From Chthonomonadaceae bacterium (GTDB lineage: Bacteria > Armatimonadota > Chthonomonadetes > Chthonomonadales > Chthonomonadaceae): a stretch of 47,646 nucleotides of DNA. Of this stretch, positions 33,587-42,341 are shown piece by piece. Location: the NCBI GenBank assembly GCA_027459665.1, contig DAIDHN010000030.1, positions 1-47,646 of the forward strand, given 5' to 3'. The position numbers were made by a program, and so were the translations under genes. The notes below the pieces were generated by a model that had not been told where the DNA came from, did no database searches, and saw only the letters and a list, made by a program, of their open reading frames with translations. The first letter of the stretch is position 1. Each line of letters starts with the position of its first letter.

Positions 33587-34774
33587 TTGCTAAGATTTCT
33601 CACAGGAGGCGAATCGCACGGGCCGTCACTCACCGCCATTGCCGATGGTCTGCCTTCTAACCTTGCAGTAGATGCCTCCGAAATCAACAGACATCTGCGG
33701 CGCAGGCAGGGAGGATACGGCCGGGGAGGACGGCAGCAGATAGAAACAGACACCGTAGAGATTCTCTCAGGCGTGCGCTATGGGCGCACCATGGGCGGGC
33801 CGGTTACTTTGCTGGTGCGCAACCGCGACTGGGAAAACTGGCATGAGCGCATGTCTGTGATGCCCGTTGAAAACCCCGCGCCCCCCATTACCCAGCCCCG
33901 CCCCGGCCATGCCGACTTTCCGGGAATGCTCAAATACTCTACCGACGACCTTCGGCCCATTCTTGAGCGCTCAAGCGCGCGCAACACCACTGCTCTGGTG
34001 GCGCTGGGAGCGCTTTGCAGGCCGCTGCTTTCTGCTGTGGGCATACAAATAGTAAGCCATGTAGTTACCATTGGCGGCATACACGCCCGGTTTGAAGGCA
34101 GGCAGAATTACCTGGACCTGGCAGAGCGGGCAGAAACCTCACCCGTGCGCTGCGCAGACCCGGCAGCAGAAGAAAAGATGATTGCCGCCATTGATGTGTG
34201 CATGCAGGAAGAGACTCGCGACACGCTGGGGGGCGTATTTGAAGTAGCGGTGCTGGGCTGCCCGCCAGGGCTGGGCAGTTTTGTGCAGTGGGACCGCAAG
34301 CTCGACAGCAGGCTGGCGGCGGCGCTCATGTCTATTCAGGCCATCAAAGGGGTGGAACTGGGCATGGGGTTTGAAGTAGGCAGCATACCCGGATCGCGGG
34401 TGCATGACGAGCTTTTTTTTGCAGAAGCAGAAGGCTTTAGCCGCGGCACCAACAACGCAGGCGGCATAGAGGGAGGCATGACCAACGGCGAGCCAATTGT
34501 GGTGCGCGCAGCCATGAAGCCTCTCTCTACCCTGCCCACGCCGCTGGCTTCTGTAGACATGCAAACCCGTACTGCCGTAAAGGCGCATTTTGAGCGCTCT
34601 GATGTCTGTGCGGTGCCCGCAGCCGCTACCATAGGCGAGGCAATGGCGGCGCTTGTGCTGGCAGATGCAGTGCTTGAAAAATTTGGCGGCGACAGCCTGG
34701 AAGAAACAGTGAGAAACGCGCAGGGCTATCTGCATGCCATAAAAGAAAAAGGCTGGCAGCCACAAACACAATGA
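33587..34774 (+). CDS. aroC: Chorismate synthase
   Basis: AroC makes chorismate from EPSP, the last common step of aromatic biosynthesis, using reduced FMN. Motifs: LRFLTGGESHGPSLTAI, RRRQGGYGRGGRQ, PRPGHADFPGMLKY, ERSSARNTTALVALG, GGIEGGMTNGEP and SVDMQTRTA. An ATG at 33569 has no ribosome site. TTG at 33587 follows AAAGGA by 9 bases and gives the standard N-terminus, so 395 residues are proposed. It leads a long plus-strand operon and overlaps aroK by 4 bases. Confidence 0.95.
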   Translation: MLRFLTGGESHGPSLTAIADGLPSNLAVDASEINRHLRRRQGGYGRGGRQQIETDTVEILSGVRYGRTMGGPVTLLVRNRDWENWHERMSVMPVENPAPPITQPRPGHADFPGMLKYSTDDLRPILERSSARNTTALVALGALCRPLLSAVGIQIVSHVVTIGGIHARFEGRQNYLDLAERAETSPVRCADPAAEEKMIAAIDVCMQEETRDTLGGVFEVAVLGCPPGLGSFVQWDRKLDSRLAAALMSIQAIKGVELGMGFEVGSIPGSRVHDELFFAEAEGFSRGTNNAGGIEGGMTNGEPIVVRAAMKPLSTLPTPLASVDMQTRTAVKAHFERSDVCAVPAAATIGEAMAALVLADAVLEKFGGDSLEETVRNAQGYLHAIKEKGWQPQTQ

Positions 34775-35307
34775 AAGCATATGCAAACCTGGTGCTGACA
34801 GGTTTTATGGGGGTGGGTAAAACCACCCTGGGCAAAATGTGCGCGCACAGGCTGAACTTCGAGTTTGCAGACACCGACCTGCTGCTGGAAATGCGCAGCA
34901 ATGCCAGTATTGCACAGCTGTTTGCAGAAAAGGGCGAACCCGAATTTCGCCAGATGGAGCGGCGCATTGTGGCCGAACTGGCAGCAGGGGAAAACCGCGT
35001 CATCTCCTGCGGCGGAGGGGTTCCGCTGCTGCAGGAGAACCGGCAGGCGCTTAGGCAGACGGGGCTGGTGATACTGCTCTCGGCTCCGGTAGAAACCCTT
35101 CTTGAACGCATCGGAGGCTCTACCCACCGTCCCCTGCTGGAGACCTGCGCAGAAACCCGCCAGCAGCGCATGCAAAGGCTGCTGAAGGCAAGAGAGGCCG
35201 ACTACAAAGCCATTGCACATTGCAAAATAGATACTTCGCGGTACTCAGTGCCCGAAACAGTTGAACATATAGTCACACTCTACCGTACCGTAACAGGAAT
35301 GCCATGA
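34771..35307 (+). CDS. aroK: Shikimate kinase
   Basis: AroK phosphorylates shikimate with ATP. The Walker A loop is LTGFMGVGKTTLG; the shikimate-binding residues are in FADTDLLLE and EPEFRQMERRIV; ISCGGGVPLL and HRPLLETC (lid) are also typical. 178 residues. The start overlaps the aroC stop (ATGA) and its stop overlaps the aroB start in the same way, so translation is probably coupled through aroC-aroK-aroB. Confidence 0.95.
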   Translation: MKAYANLVLTGFMGVGKTTLGKMCAHRLNFEFADTDLLLEMRSNASIAQLFAEKGEPEFRQMERRIVAELAAGENRVISCGGGVPLLQENRQALRQTGLVILLSAPVETLLERIGGSTHRPLLETCAETRQQRMQRLLKAREADYKAIAHCKIDTSRYSVPETVEHIVTLYRTVTGMP

Positions 35308-36419
35308 ATCAGAAGCACGCAGCATTGATAGAAGTAAAAACCAGTCGGCACAGCTACCCGGTTATTGTGCAGCAGGGCCTGCTGCAGCAGGAGGCTGCAC
35401 GGCGCATTGCCGCACTGGCGGGCAGCGCAAAGGTATCGCTGGTTACACAGCCAAAATTGCACCGGCTGTATGGGGAGGCCATTGTGCAAGAGCTTGCGCA
35501 TCTGGGGGTGCAGGCTGAAACAAAGCTTATTCAGCCAGGAGAAAGAAGCAAAAACCTGAAACAGGTTGCGCGCCTATACTCTGCCTGGGCGGAACAGGGC
35601 ATGGATAGAAAGAGCCTGGCGGTGGCGCTGGGCGGCGGGGTGATCAGCGACCTGGCAGGCTTTGCCGCCGCTACCTGGCTAAGGGGAATAAGGGTGATGA
35701 ACCTGCCTACCTCGCTGCTGGCGCAGGTAGATGCCGCCATTGGGGGCAAAACCGGCGTAGACCTGCCGCAGGGCAAAAACCTGGCTGGGGCGTTTCACCC
35801 GCCCTGTGAAGTGCTGATCGACCCCCTCTGCCTGGCAACGCTGCCCATGAGTGAGATACGCTCTGGCATGGCCGAAGTACTCAAATATGGTATCATTTAC
35901 GATGAACAGCTGTTTGAAGAGGCGGCAGCGGCAGGCGCATTTTTGCAATATGAGAACCGAACAAAACTCACCCCGCTCATTGCAAGGTGCTGCGCCATCA
36001 AGGCAGAAGTGGTATCGCATGACGAAACAGAACAGGGGCTGCGGGCTATACTCAACTTTGGGCACACCCTGGGGCATGCACTCGAAGCCGCCACCTTCTA
36101 CAAGAGGTATCTGCACGGAGAAGCTATTGCGGTAGGCATGGTAAGCGCGGCGCTCATAGGAACCGAAACGGGCATTACCCCCCCCGAAACGGCAGATCGC
36201 ATTGTTGCTGCGCTGCGCAGTCTTCATCTTCCCACCGCACTTCCCGATGATATAAGTGATGAAACACTGCTGCAGGCTGCACGCATGGACAAGAAATCGG
36301 AAGCAGGCCGGCTGCGATGGGTTCTGGCAGACAGAATGGGCCACACTATTGTGACCAGTGTGGAAGACAGCGCTGTGTACGCGGCGTTGAAAAAACACAG
36401 GCAGAATGCATATGCCTGA
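35304..36419 (+). CDS. aroB: 3-dehydroquinate synthase
   Basis: AroB cyclises DAHP to 3-dehydroquinate with NAD and a metal ion. Motifs: LVTQPKLHRLYG, QPGERSKNL, VALGGGVISDLAGFAAATWL, NLPTSLLAQVDAAIGGKTGV, KNLAGAFHPPCEVLID, MAEVLKYGII, and the metal ligand stretch ILNFGHTLGHALEA with LHGEAIAVGM. 371 residues, normal. The gene overlaps the next small membrane gene by 14 bases. Confidence 0.96.
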   Translation: MNQKHAALIEVKTSRHSYPVIVQQGLLQQEAARRIAALAGSAKVSLVTQPKLHRLYGEAIVQELAHLGVQAETKLIQPGERSKNLKQVARLYSAWAEQGMDRKSLAVALGGGVISDLAGFAAATWLRGIRVMNLPTSLLAQVDAAIGGKTGVDLPQGKNLAGAFHPPCEVLIDPLCLATLPMSEIRSGMAEVLKYGIIYDEQLFEEAAAAGAFLQYENRTKLTPLIARCCAIKAEVVSHDETEQGLRAILNFGHTLGHALEAATFYKRYLHGEAIAVGMVSAALIGTETGITPPETADRIVAALRSLHLPTALPDDISDETLLQAARMDKKSEAGRLRWVLADRMGHTIVTSVEDSAVYAALKKHRQNAYA

Positions 36420-36708
36420 AACGCCTGCTCAACCTGATACGCAGCACGCATGGGAATACTGGCTGATGCTGGCATGGGTGGTTCTTCCCGCTGGAAGATG
36501 GCTGATTATGCCGATTTTTCAGGCTGCAGGAGTGGTAAGCCCGCAGATGCTTGCTGCACTGGATACCGGCATCTTTCTCAAAATTTACCTGCTGCTGTCG
36601 GCCGCCATTCTGGTAGCGTGCGCTCTGCGGTTTACGCACGAAGTTCAGAAAAAAAGCTCCTCGCGATCGGGGGGCGCAGATTCTTCTGGCGGTATCTCAA
36701 AGGAATAG
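36406..36708 (+). CDS. Small two-segment membrane protein
   Basis: Not recognised. 100 residues with two hydrophobic segments (YWLMLAWVVLPAGRWLIMPI and IFLKIYLLLSAAILVACAL) and a charged Ser/Lys/Gly-rich tail (VQKKSSSRSGGADSSGG), probably in the inner membrane. ATGs at 36406 and 36412 are both possible. It is locked between aroB (14-base overlap) and the kinase gene (7-base gap), so it is cotranscribed with them and may relate to the kinase. Confidence 0.65.
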   Translation: MHMPETPAQPDTQHAWEYWLMLAWVVLPAGRWLIMPIFQAAGVVSPQMLAALDTGIFLKIYLLLSAAILVACALRFTHEVQKKSSSRSGGADSSGGISKE

Positions 36709-36715
36709 CCGTTCC

Positions 36716-38707
36716 ATGATCAACCAGGTACTAGATCAGCGCTATGAAGTGGTGGAAAAACTGGGCGAAAGCACTTTCTTCGCAGTCTACCGCGCACGCG
36801 ACCGTGCTGCCCAGAGACAGGTGCTGCTCAAACAGCTGCAGCCCGCATGGCAGCAGGATGCCGCGCTGATAAGCGGGCTGCAGGAAGGCATGGCCGCAGC
36901 GGCAGCTCTCAAACACCCCAACATAGCAGAATTTACCGGCTGGCTCAATACCCCAAACGGCCCATGCCTCGTCACCGAATACGTGCGCGGCATGGACCTG
37001 AAAGAGCGCATACGCCGCCTGGCCCCCTACAACCTCGCCGTAGCCATAGATATCTGCTGCTCGCTGGCCGAGGCGCTGGTGTATGCGCATACGCACAGGC
37101 AGGTGCATGGCGATGTACGCCCGCACAATGTGATCATAACTGCAGAAGGTGCGGTAAAACTCACCGATCTGGGCCAGATGCGGGGCATATGCCAGTCGCG
37201 AAAGGCACAAATCGCGCTTCTGCAGCGCTCGGCGCCCTACCATGCCCCAGAGCTTTCTACCACAGAACCTGGCAGCGCAGCGGGCGATATTTACGCACTG
37301 GGGGCGACTCTCTACGAAATGCTCACCGGCTCACAGCTCTATAATGCAGATACGCCGGAAGCCATTGCCGACCTGCATATCAACACCCCCATCCCCTCCC
37401 CGCGCCTGATCAATCAGGGAGTGCCGCGGTCTGTAGAGGGAATCGTAATCAAATGCCTGCAGAAAAAGCCCGAACAGCGCTACGCTTCTGCTGCAGAGCT
37501 GCTCACCGACCTTAAATCTGCGCGTGACGCACTGCGGTTTGGGAAATCGCTTTCCTGGTCTCCCATGGACCTGGAAAAGCTGCCCGCCGAAACCGTTGCC
37601 CGCCCAACCTTCGTAGCAAGCCCGCCTCCTCCCCGAGAGCCGGCTGCTGTGACCCGGCAAAGCCCCATGTCTCCAACCAACCGCCTGCGCGCCCGTGAAC
37701 AGCGCGTCAGCAGCTTCATCACAGGCGCAATCGGCGCTCTCACCTTTCTGATACTGGCAATAGTGGCAGGTTTCTACATCGTATACCGCCTCAACTTTGT
37801 GCAGCCGCCCGCAGAAAACCTGCCCAGCATGGTGGGCATGCAGGTAGAACAGGCACAGGCGCTGGCTTCGCAAAAGCATATACGCCTGCTGCTGCATGGC
37901 AGCTATATGAATAAGCCCCGCGACGTTATCTACCAGACCGATCAAGACACCTCGCTGCCGGCGCATCCGGGGCAGTACATCAATGCCTGGTACAGCAAAG
38001 GCCCCATGTATGTACAGGTGCCCGACCTGACAGGCATGACCAAAGAAGGCGCCCGGCAGGCTCTGCAGCACGCCAACCTTGTTCTGGGCAAAACCACGCC
38101 TGAATACAGCGGTACAGTACCCATTGATGAAGTAATCAGCCAGGATGTTTCAAGCAAAAAAAGCGTGCTGCATGGCACTGCCGTCGACCTGCTCATCAGC
38201 GACGGCCCGCAGCCCGATACCGCCGCCGCCAACTCTCCCCTCAACCCGGCAGACAGCTCGCAAAACCCGCCAGCAAGCAACGGCTCCTCTTCGAGCACAA
38301 ATACTTCTAATAACACAGGCAGCACAGGCACGCAGCCCGCAGCAGGCAGCGGCGGCGCAACCGCCCCAGCCCCAGGCAGTTCGGGCACAGCGGCTCCAGC
38401 TGCCGGCGATGCAGGCACAAGTGCGGCCTCGGCTGCAGCACATGCAGCCACGCATACCTTCAACTTTCCCATCACTCTTCGCCCTACGGCAAACAGCGGT
38501 CCCGGCCCCTGGCAGGTGCGCATTACATACACCGATTCCACTGGCACCCACGAGGTTATGAATGCCTCGCAAAGCGACGGCGACAAGGTACCAGTAAGCT
38601 TTACCTACACTGGCAGCTCTATACGGCTGCGCATCTATTACAACGGTTCGCTGGCATATGACCACAGGCTCAGCCCGCAAACCATGCAGCAGGGAGGCAA
38701 ACCGTGA
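36716..38707 (+). CDS. Membrane Ser/Thr protein kinase with PASTA domains
   Basis: 663 residues: kinase domain (~10-275), Pro-rich juxtamembrane linker, one membrane segment (ALTFLILAIVAGFYIVYRL), two PASTA-like repeats (NLPSMVGMQVEQAQALASQK and VPDLTGMTKEGARQALQH), a Ser/Thr/Pro/Ala linker and a C-terminal beta domain. Such PASTA kinases sense cell-wall fragments outside and phosphorylate growth and division proteins inside. The Lys (LLKQL, K39), catalytic Asp (HGDVRPHN, D133) and DLG (151-153) are kept. HRD is HGD and the Gly loop (LGESTFFAVY) is poor, so it is a non-RD kinase and may be weak. It overlaps rpe by 4 bases (GTGA). Confidence 0.9.
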   Translation: MINQVLDQRYEVVEKLGESTFFAVYRARDRAAQRQVLLKQLQPAWQQDAALISGLQEGMAAAAALKHPNIAEFTGWLNTPNGPCLVTEYVRGMDLKERIRRLAPYNLAVAIDICCSLAEALVYAHTHRQVHGDVRPHNVIITAEGAVKLTDLGQMRGICQSRKAQIALLQRSAPYHAPELSTTEPGSAAGDIYALGATLYEMLTGSQLYNADTPEAIADLHINTPIPSPRLINQGVPRSVEGIVIKCLQKKPEQRYASAAELLTDLKSARDALRFGKSLSWSPMDLEKLPAETVARPTFVASPPPPREPAAVTRQSPMSPTNRLRAREQRVSSFITGAIGALTFLILAIVAGFYIVYRLNFVQPPAENLPSMVGMQVEQAQALASQKHIRLLLHGSYMNKPRDVIYQTDQDTSLPAHPGQYINAWYSKGPMYVQVPDLTGMTKEGARQALQHANLVLGKTTPEYSGTVPIDEVISQDVSSKKSVLHGTAVDLLISDGPQPDTAAANSPLNPADSSQNPPASNGSSSSTNTSNNTGSTGTQPAAGSGGATAPAPGSSGTAAPAAGDAGTSAASAAAHAATHTFNFPITLRPTANSGPGPWQVRITYTDSTGTHEVMNASQSDGDKVPVSFTYTGSSIRLRIYYNGSLAYDHRLSPQTMQQGGKP

Positions 38708-39384
38708 GCACAGCGCACAATGTTGTAATCGCCCCTTCCATACTTTCCGCAGACTTTGGCTCGCTGGCAGAAGCGGCCAGGCTGGCAGAAAGCGCCGGTG
38801 CAGAATACCTGCATTTCGATGTGATGGATGGGCGGTTTGTGCCCAACATCACCTTTGGCCCTGCCGTAGTACAGGCGCTGCGCCCGCACTCTGCTGCTTT
38901 TTTCGATGTACACCTGATGATTGCAGAGCCTGAAAAATACCTGGAAGATTTTGCCCGCGCAGGCGCAAACGGCATCACCGTGCATTTTGAAGCCTCGCCG
39001 CATCTGCAGCGCACCCTGCAGCAAATCAGAAAGCTGGGCCTGCAGGCAGGGGTGGCCTTCAACCCGCACTCCCCGCCAGATGCACTGCGGTGGGTGCTAG
39101 ACACCGTAGACCTGGCGCTGGTAATGACCGTGAACCCGGGCTTTGGGGGTCAGAAATTTCTGCCGCTCATGCTGCAGAAAATAGAACAGGTGCGCACAAT
39201 CACGGCAGCAGCGCCGCACCCCGTTCGCATTGAGGTAGACGGCGGCATTGATGTACACACAGCCGCATCGGTTGTGCAGAAAGGAGCGAATACACTGGTA
39301 GCGGGAACTGCCATTTTTGGCACAGGCGCAGTGCCTGAAGCAGTGCAGGCGCTTCGCACCGCTGCCAGAGAGGCGAATGCATGA
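38704..39384 (+). CDS. rpe: Ribulose-phosphate 3-epimerase
   Basis: Rpe interconverts ribulose 5-phosphate and xylulose 5-phosphate in the pentose phosphate or Calvin pathways. Motifs: IAPSILSADFGSLAE, LHFDVMDGRFVPNITFGP, FFDVHLMIAEPEKYL, VMTVNPGFGGQKFLPLML and RIEVDGGIDVHTA. 226 residues. GTG start inside the kinase stop (GTGA). The stop overlaps the next gene (ATGA). In several bacteria rpe also lies next to the PASTA kinase gene, so the pairing is known. Confidence 0.96.
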   Translation: MSTAHNVVIAPSILSADFGSLAEAARLAESAGAEYLHFDVMDGRFVPNITFGPAVVQALRPHSAAFFDVHLMIAEPEKYLEDFARAGANGITVHFEASPHLQRTLQQIRKLGLQAGVAFNPHSPPDALRWVLDTVDLALVMTVNPGFGGQKFLPLMLQKIEQVRTITAAAPHPVRIEVDGGIDVHTAASVVQKGANTLVAGTAIFGTGAVPEAVQALRTAAREANA

Positions 39385-39725
39385 GTACACTGCGAAAAAT
39401 CGGCACGGCGCTGCTTGCGCTCATCATTGTGATGGCCCTGTACGGAAGCGCATTCCTTATGCCGCACCTTGTTGAAGAAGTGCACAGCAAATCTGCCCTT
39501 GCACAGGGCACTGCACCGCAGGCGCGGCTCATACACAACGAACTGATAAAACAAATTCTGCTCAACCAGGCTTACTGGGGAGTATGCGGGCTGCTGGTGG
39601 TTGGCCTCATCATCGTCGCCCTGCTTGACTGGCAGCGTGTAAACCGCATTTATTATCAGGAAAAGGCCAGCCTGATGATCAAAACAGCACGCGAAGCGCA
39701 GCAAAATGCCAAAACAAACCGGTGA
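39381..39725 (+). CDS. Small two-segment membrane protein
   Basis: Not recognised. 114 residues: an N-terminal membrane segment (IGTALLALIIVMALYGSAFL), an external loop (~35-65), a second segment (YWGVCGLLVVGLIIVALL) and a positively charged tail with Lys, Arg and Gln. The ATG overlaps the rpe stop and its stop overlaps the ribD start, so it belongs to the operon. Confidence 0.65.
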   Translation: MSTLRKIGTALLALIIVMALYGSAFLMPHLVEEVHSKSALAQGTAPQARLIHNELIKQILLNQAYWGVCGLLVVGLIIVALLDWQRVNRIYYQEKASLMIKTAREAQQNAKTNR

Positions 39726-40840
39726 CTATGCCCGATATAGATAAATACTGGATGCGCATTGCGCTGAAACTGGCAAAACAAGGGTTCACTACCCCAAACC
39801 CCATGGTTGGCTGCGTAATAGTAAACCAGGGCGAGCTGGCAGGGCAGGGCTGTCACCCGGCGGCAGGCCAGCCGCATGCTGAAGTGTTTGCCCTGCGCCA
39901 GGCAGGAGAAAAAGCCCGGGGGGCCACTGTCTACGTCACCCTGGAGCCTTGCTGCCACTATGGGCGCACGCCGCCCTGCACCGATGCGCTGCTGGCGGCA
40001 AAAGCAGCACGCGTAGTCATAGCCTCCCGCGATGCCGACCCCCGCGTGAAAAACAGGGGAATAGAGATTTTGCAGGCAGCAGGCATTGAAGTAACCACCG
40101 GGGTACTGGAAGAAGAAGCTCTCTGGCTGAACAGAGACTTTTTTGCCTGGCATAACAGCGGCAGGCCCTACCTCACCCTGAAAACCGCTATGACCCTGGA
40201 TGGGAAAACTGCCACCCGCACCGGTGACAGCAAATGGATAACCAGCAGTTCTGCAAGAAAACAGGTACACCAGATGCGTGCGCGCAGCGGCGCAGTAATG
40301 ACAGGCATTGGCACCCTGCTGGCAGACAACAGCCGGCTGGATGCGCGTCTCACCGGCGTGGCGCTGCCGCGCCAGCCTCTGCGCATTGTAGTAGACAGCA
40401 GACTGCGCACTCCCCTGCGCTCCGCTGCCGTAGCGCTGGCCAATAAAAACCCCGATACCCATCCTCTGCTCATTGCAACTACCTGCAGCGCCTCTTTTGA
40501 AAAAGAGCAGGCGCTGGCACGCCCAGGCATCGAAATACTGAGGCTGCCGGCGGAAGAGGATGGAAGGGTGTGCCTGCCAGCTCTATTGAACGAACTGGCC
40601 AGCCGAAAAATCATAAGCGTACTGGCTGAATGCGGCTCTAGACTAAATGCCTCGCTGATTCAGCAGCAGCTGGTGCAGGAAGCACTGGTGTTTATCGCCC
40701 CCAAAATAGCGGGAGGCGAAAACGCCCCCTCGCCTGTCGGCGGAGAAGGGGTGGAAAAAATGGCGCAGGCATGGCAGCTGCAAAACTTGCATGTAAAACG
40801 ATTCGGACCCGACATTGCGCTCTCTGGCCAGCTGAAATGA
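39722..40840 (+). CDS. ribD: Riboflavin biosynthesis deaminase/reductase RibD
   Basis: A bifunctional enzyme for two steps of riboflavin synthesis. The N-terminal deaminase has MRIALKLAKQGFTTPNPMVG, the zinc ligands HAE (in GQPHAEVFAL) and PCCHYGRTPPC. The C-terminal reductase begins at RPYLTLKTAMTLDGKTAT and continues with SKWITSSSARKQVHQMRARS. About 370 residues. Starts: GTG at 39722 (4-base overlap) or ATG at 39728; neither has a clear ribosome site. Other rib genes are not in the window. tilS follows with an ATGA overlap. Confidence 0.95.
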   Translation: MTMPDIDKYWMRIALKLAKQGFTTPNPMVGCVIVNQGELAGQGCHPAAGQPHAEVFALRQAGEKARGATVYVTLEPCCHYGRTPPCTDALLAAKAARVVIASRDADPRVKNRGIEILQAAGIEVTTGVLEEEALWLNRDFFAWHNSGRPYLTLKTAMTLDGKTATRTGDSKWITSSSARKQVHQMRARSGAVMTGIGTLLADNSRLDARLTGVALPRQPLRIVVDSRLRTPLRSAAVALANKNPDTHPLLIATTCSASFEKEQALARPGIEILRLPAEEDGRVCLPALLNELASRKIISVLAECGSRLNASLIQQQLVQEALVFIAPKIAGGENAPSPVGGEGVEKMAQAWQLQNLHVKRFGPDIALSGQLK

Positions 40841-42273
40841 ACAGCCTGCCCAAACTGGTAGAGCAAACACTGCGGCAGTACGATCTGCTGCAGCCAGGCG
40901 ATACCGTGCTTGTTGCCCTTTCGGGCGGACCAGACTCTACAGCCCTGCTGCACATACTGGCGAATATGCGGCAGCAGTGGCAGCTCAGCCTGTACGCCGC
41001 GCACCTGAACCACGGCATTCGAGGCGAAGAAGCCGACCTGGATGCAGAACATGCCGCCGCGCTTTGCCGTGCGCTGAATGTGCCGCTGGCAAGTGAACGC
41101 ATAAACGTACCTGCCCTGCGCAAAAACAGACGCCTCTCTATGCAGGAAGCAGCCAGAGAAGCAAGGCACGCTTTTCTAAGGCGCGAAGCTCAACGCGCCT
41201 CTGCACGGCGCATTGCAGTCGGCCATACCCGCGATGACCGTGTGGAAACCATACTGCTCAACCTCATGCGCGGCTGCGGCCCCGAAGGGCTGGAGGGTTT
41301 TCCGCCGGCAGCCCCACCGCTCATACGCCCGCTTTACCTTGCAGAAAAAAAAGACACCCTTCACTACTGCCTGCTGCATCAGCTCAATGCCCGTATAGAT
41401 TCTTCCAATGCAGACATGCACTACAGCCGCAACAGGGTGCGCACGGAACTGCTTCCGCAGATGAGGGCGTACTACAATAACAGGGTAGATGATGCACTGC
41501 TGCGCATGGCAGACATTCTTGCTGAAGAAAACGCGTATATGCACGCTCAAACAGCGGATTTTCTTGCAGCGCACATGCACCGCTCAGACAAAGAACTTGT
41601 TATAGACTGTTCTGCCCTGCAGGCTCTGCCGCCAGCCCTGCAAAAAAGAGCTGTGCGCGGCATGGTAGAAGCAGGCAAAGGGAATATACAGGGCCTCACT
41701 TTTCAGTTGGTAGAGCAGGTGCTGAATTCCTGCAGGCTCGGCGAACGCAAAGGCTGGCAAATTGCTCAAACCAGCGGAAAATGGAGCCTGATTTGCGATG
41801 GCGATGTGCTGCGCATGCACCATGCCCATACTGAAAGCGCAGAGCCTGAACCATGGTCGCATCCGCTCGAACCCGGCAGGCCGCTGCTGCTGCACAACGG
41901 CATCAGCATAGAACTGCGCATACTCAGCGATATGCAAAGCCTGCATCTGCTGCACACAGAAGCAGAAGAATGTACAGAGGCGCTGGCGCTGCCAGCCTGT
42001 GAGGCAAGCCTGCCGCTACAGGTGCGCAGCAGACTGCCCGGCGACCGCATGCACCTGGCAGGAGGAACCAAACTACTGCAAGACTTGTTGGTAGATCGTA
42101 AGGTAAAACGTGAAACACGCAGCCAAACGCCCCTGATTGCAGATGCAAAAGGGCAGATACTGGCAGCGGCAGGAGTAGCGCACTCTGTACTGGCAGCAAA
42201 TCGCAGCAGATGGCACAGCCTAGCAGAACCAGGCCCGTATCTGGTGATTTTGGTATTTGTGAAGCCAGTGTGA
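40837..42273 (+). CDS. tilS: tRNA(Ile)-lysidine synthase
   Basis: TilS adds lysine to C34 of the AUA-reading tRNA-Ile, an essential decoding step. The PP-loop ATPase motif is VLVALSGGPDSTALLHIL; HLNHGIRGEEADLDAE, RRIAVGHTRDDRVETILLNL and NADMHYSRNRVRTELLPQM are typical of the N-terminal domain. The C-terminal domain shows RSRLPGDRMHLAGGTKLLQD. 478 residues. The ATG at 40837 overlaps the ribD stop; the longer frame from 40771 lies inside ribD. The ftsH promoter's -10 box sits straight after its stop. Confidence 0.95.
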   Translation: MNSLPKLVEQTLRQYDLLQPGDTVLVALSGGPDSTALLHILANMRQQWQLSLYAAHLNHGIRGEEADLDAEHAAALCRALNVPLASERINVPALRKNRRLSMQEAAREARHAFLRREAQRASARRIAVGHTRDDRVETILLNLMRGCGPEGLEGFPPAAPPLIRPLYLAEKKDTLHYCLLHQLNARIDSSNADMHYSRNRVRTELLPQMRAYYNNRVDDALLRMADILAEENAYMHAQTADFLAAHMHRSDKELVIDCSALQALPPALQKRAVRGMVEAGKGNIQGLTFQLVEQVLNSCRLGERKGWQIAQTSGKWSLICDGDVLRMHHAHTESAEPEPWSHPLEPGRPLLLHNGISIELRILSDMQSLHLLHTEAEECTEALALPACEASLPLQVRSRLPGDRMHLAGGTKLLQDLLVDRKVKRETRSQTPLIADAKGQILAAAGVAHSVLAANRSRWHSLAEPGPYLVILVFVKPV

Positions 42274-42279
42274 TATAAT
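42250..42279 (+). promoter_or_regulatory. Promoter of ftsH
   Basis: TTGGTA (42250-42255), 18 bases, then a perfect TATAAT (42274-42279) that begins right after the tilS stop codon. It lies about 63 bases before the ftsH start, so ftsH can be expressed apart from the upstream operon. Confidence 0.65.
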
Positions 42280-42341
42280 GATACTCTGCAAGAAAAGTTT
42301 GCCCCCTGCACTGCAGGCAATGCAAACTCAGGGAGGCCGCT

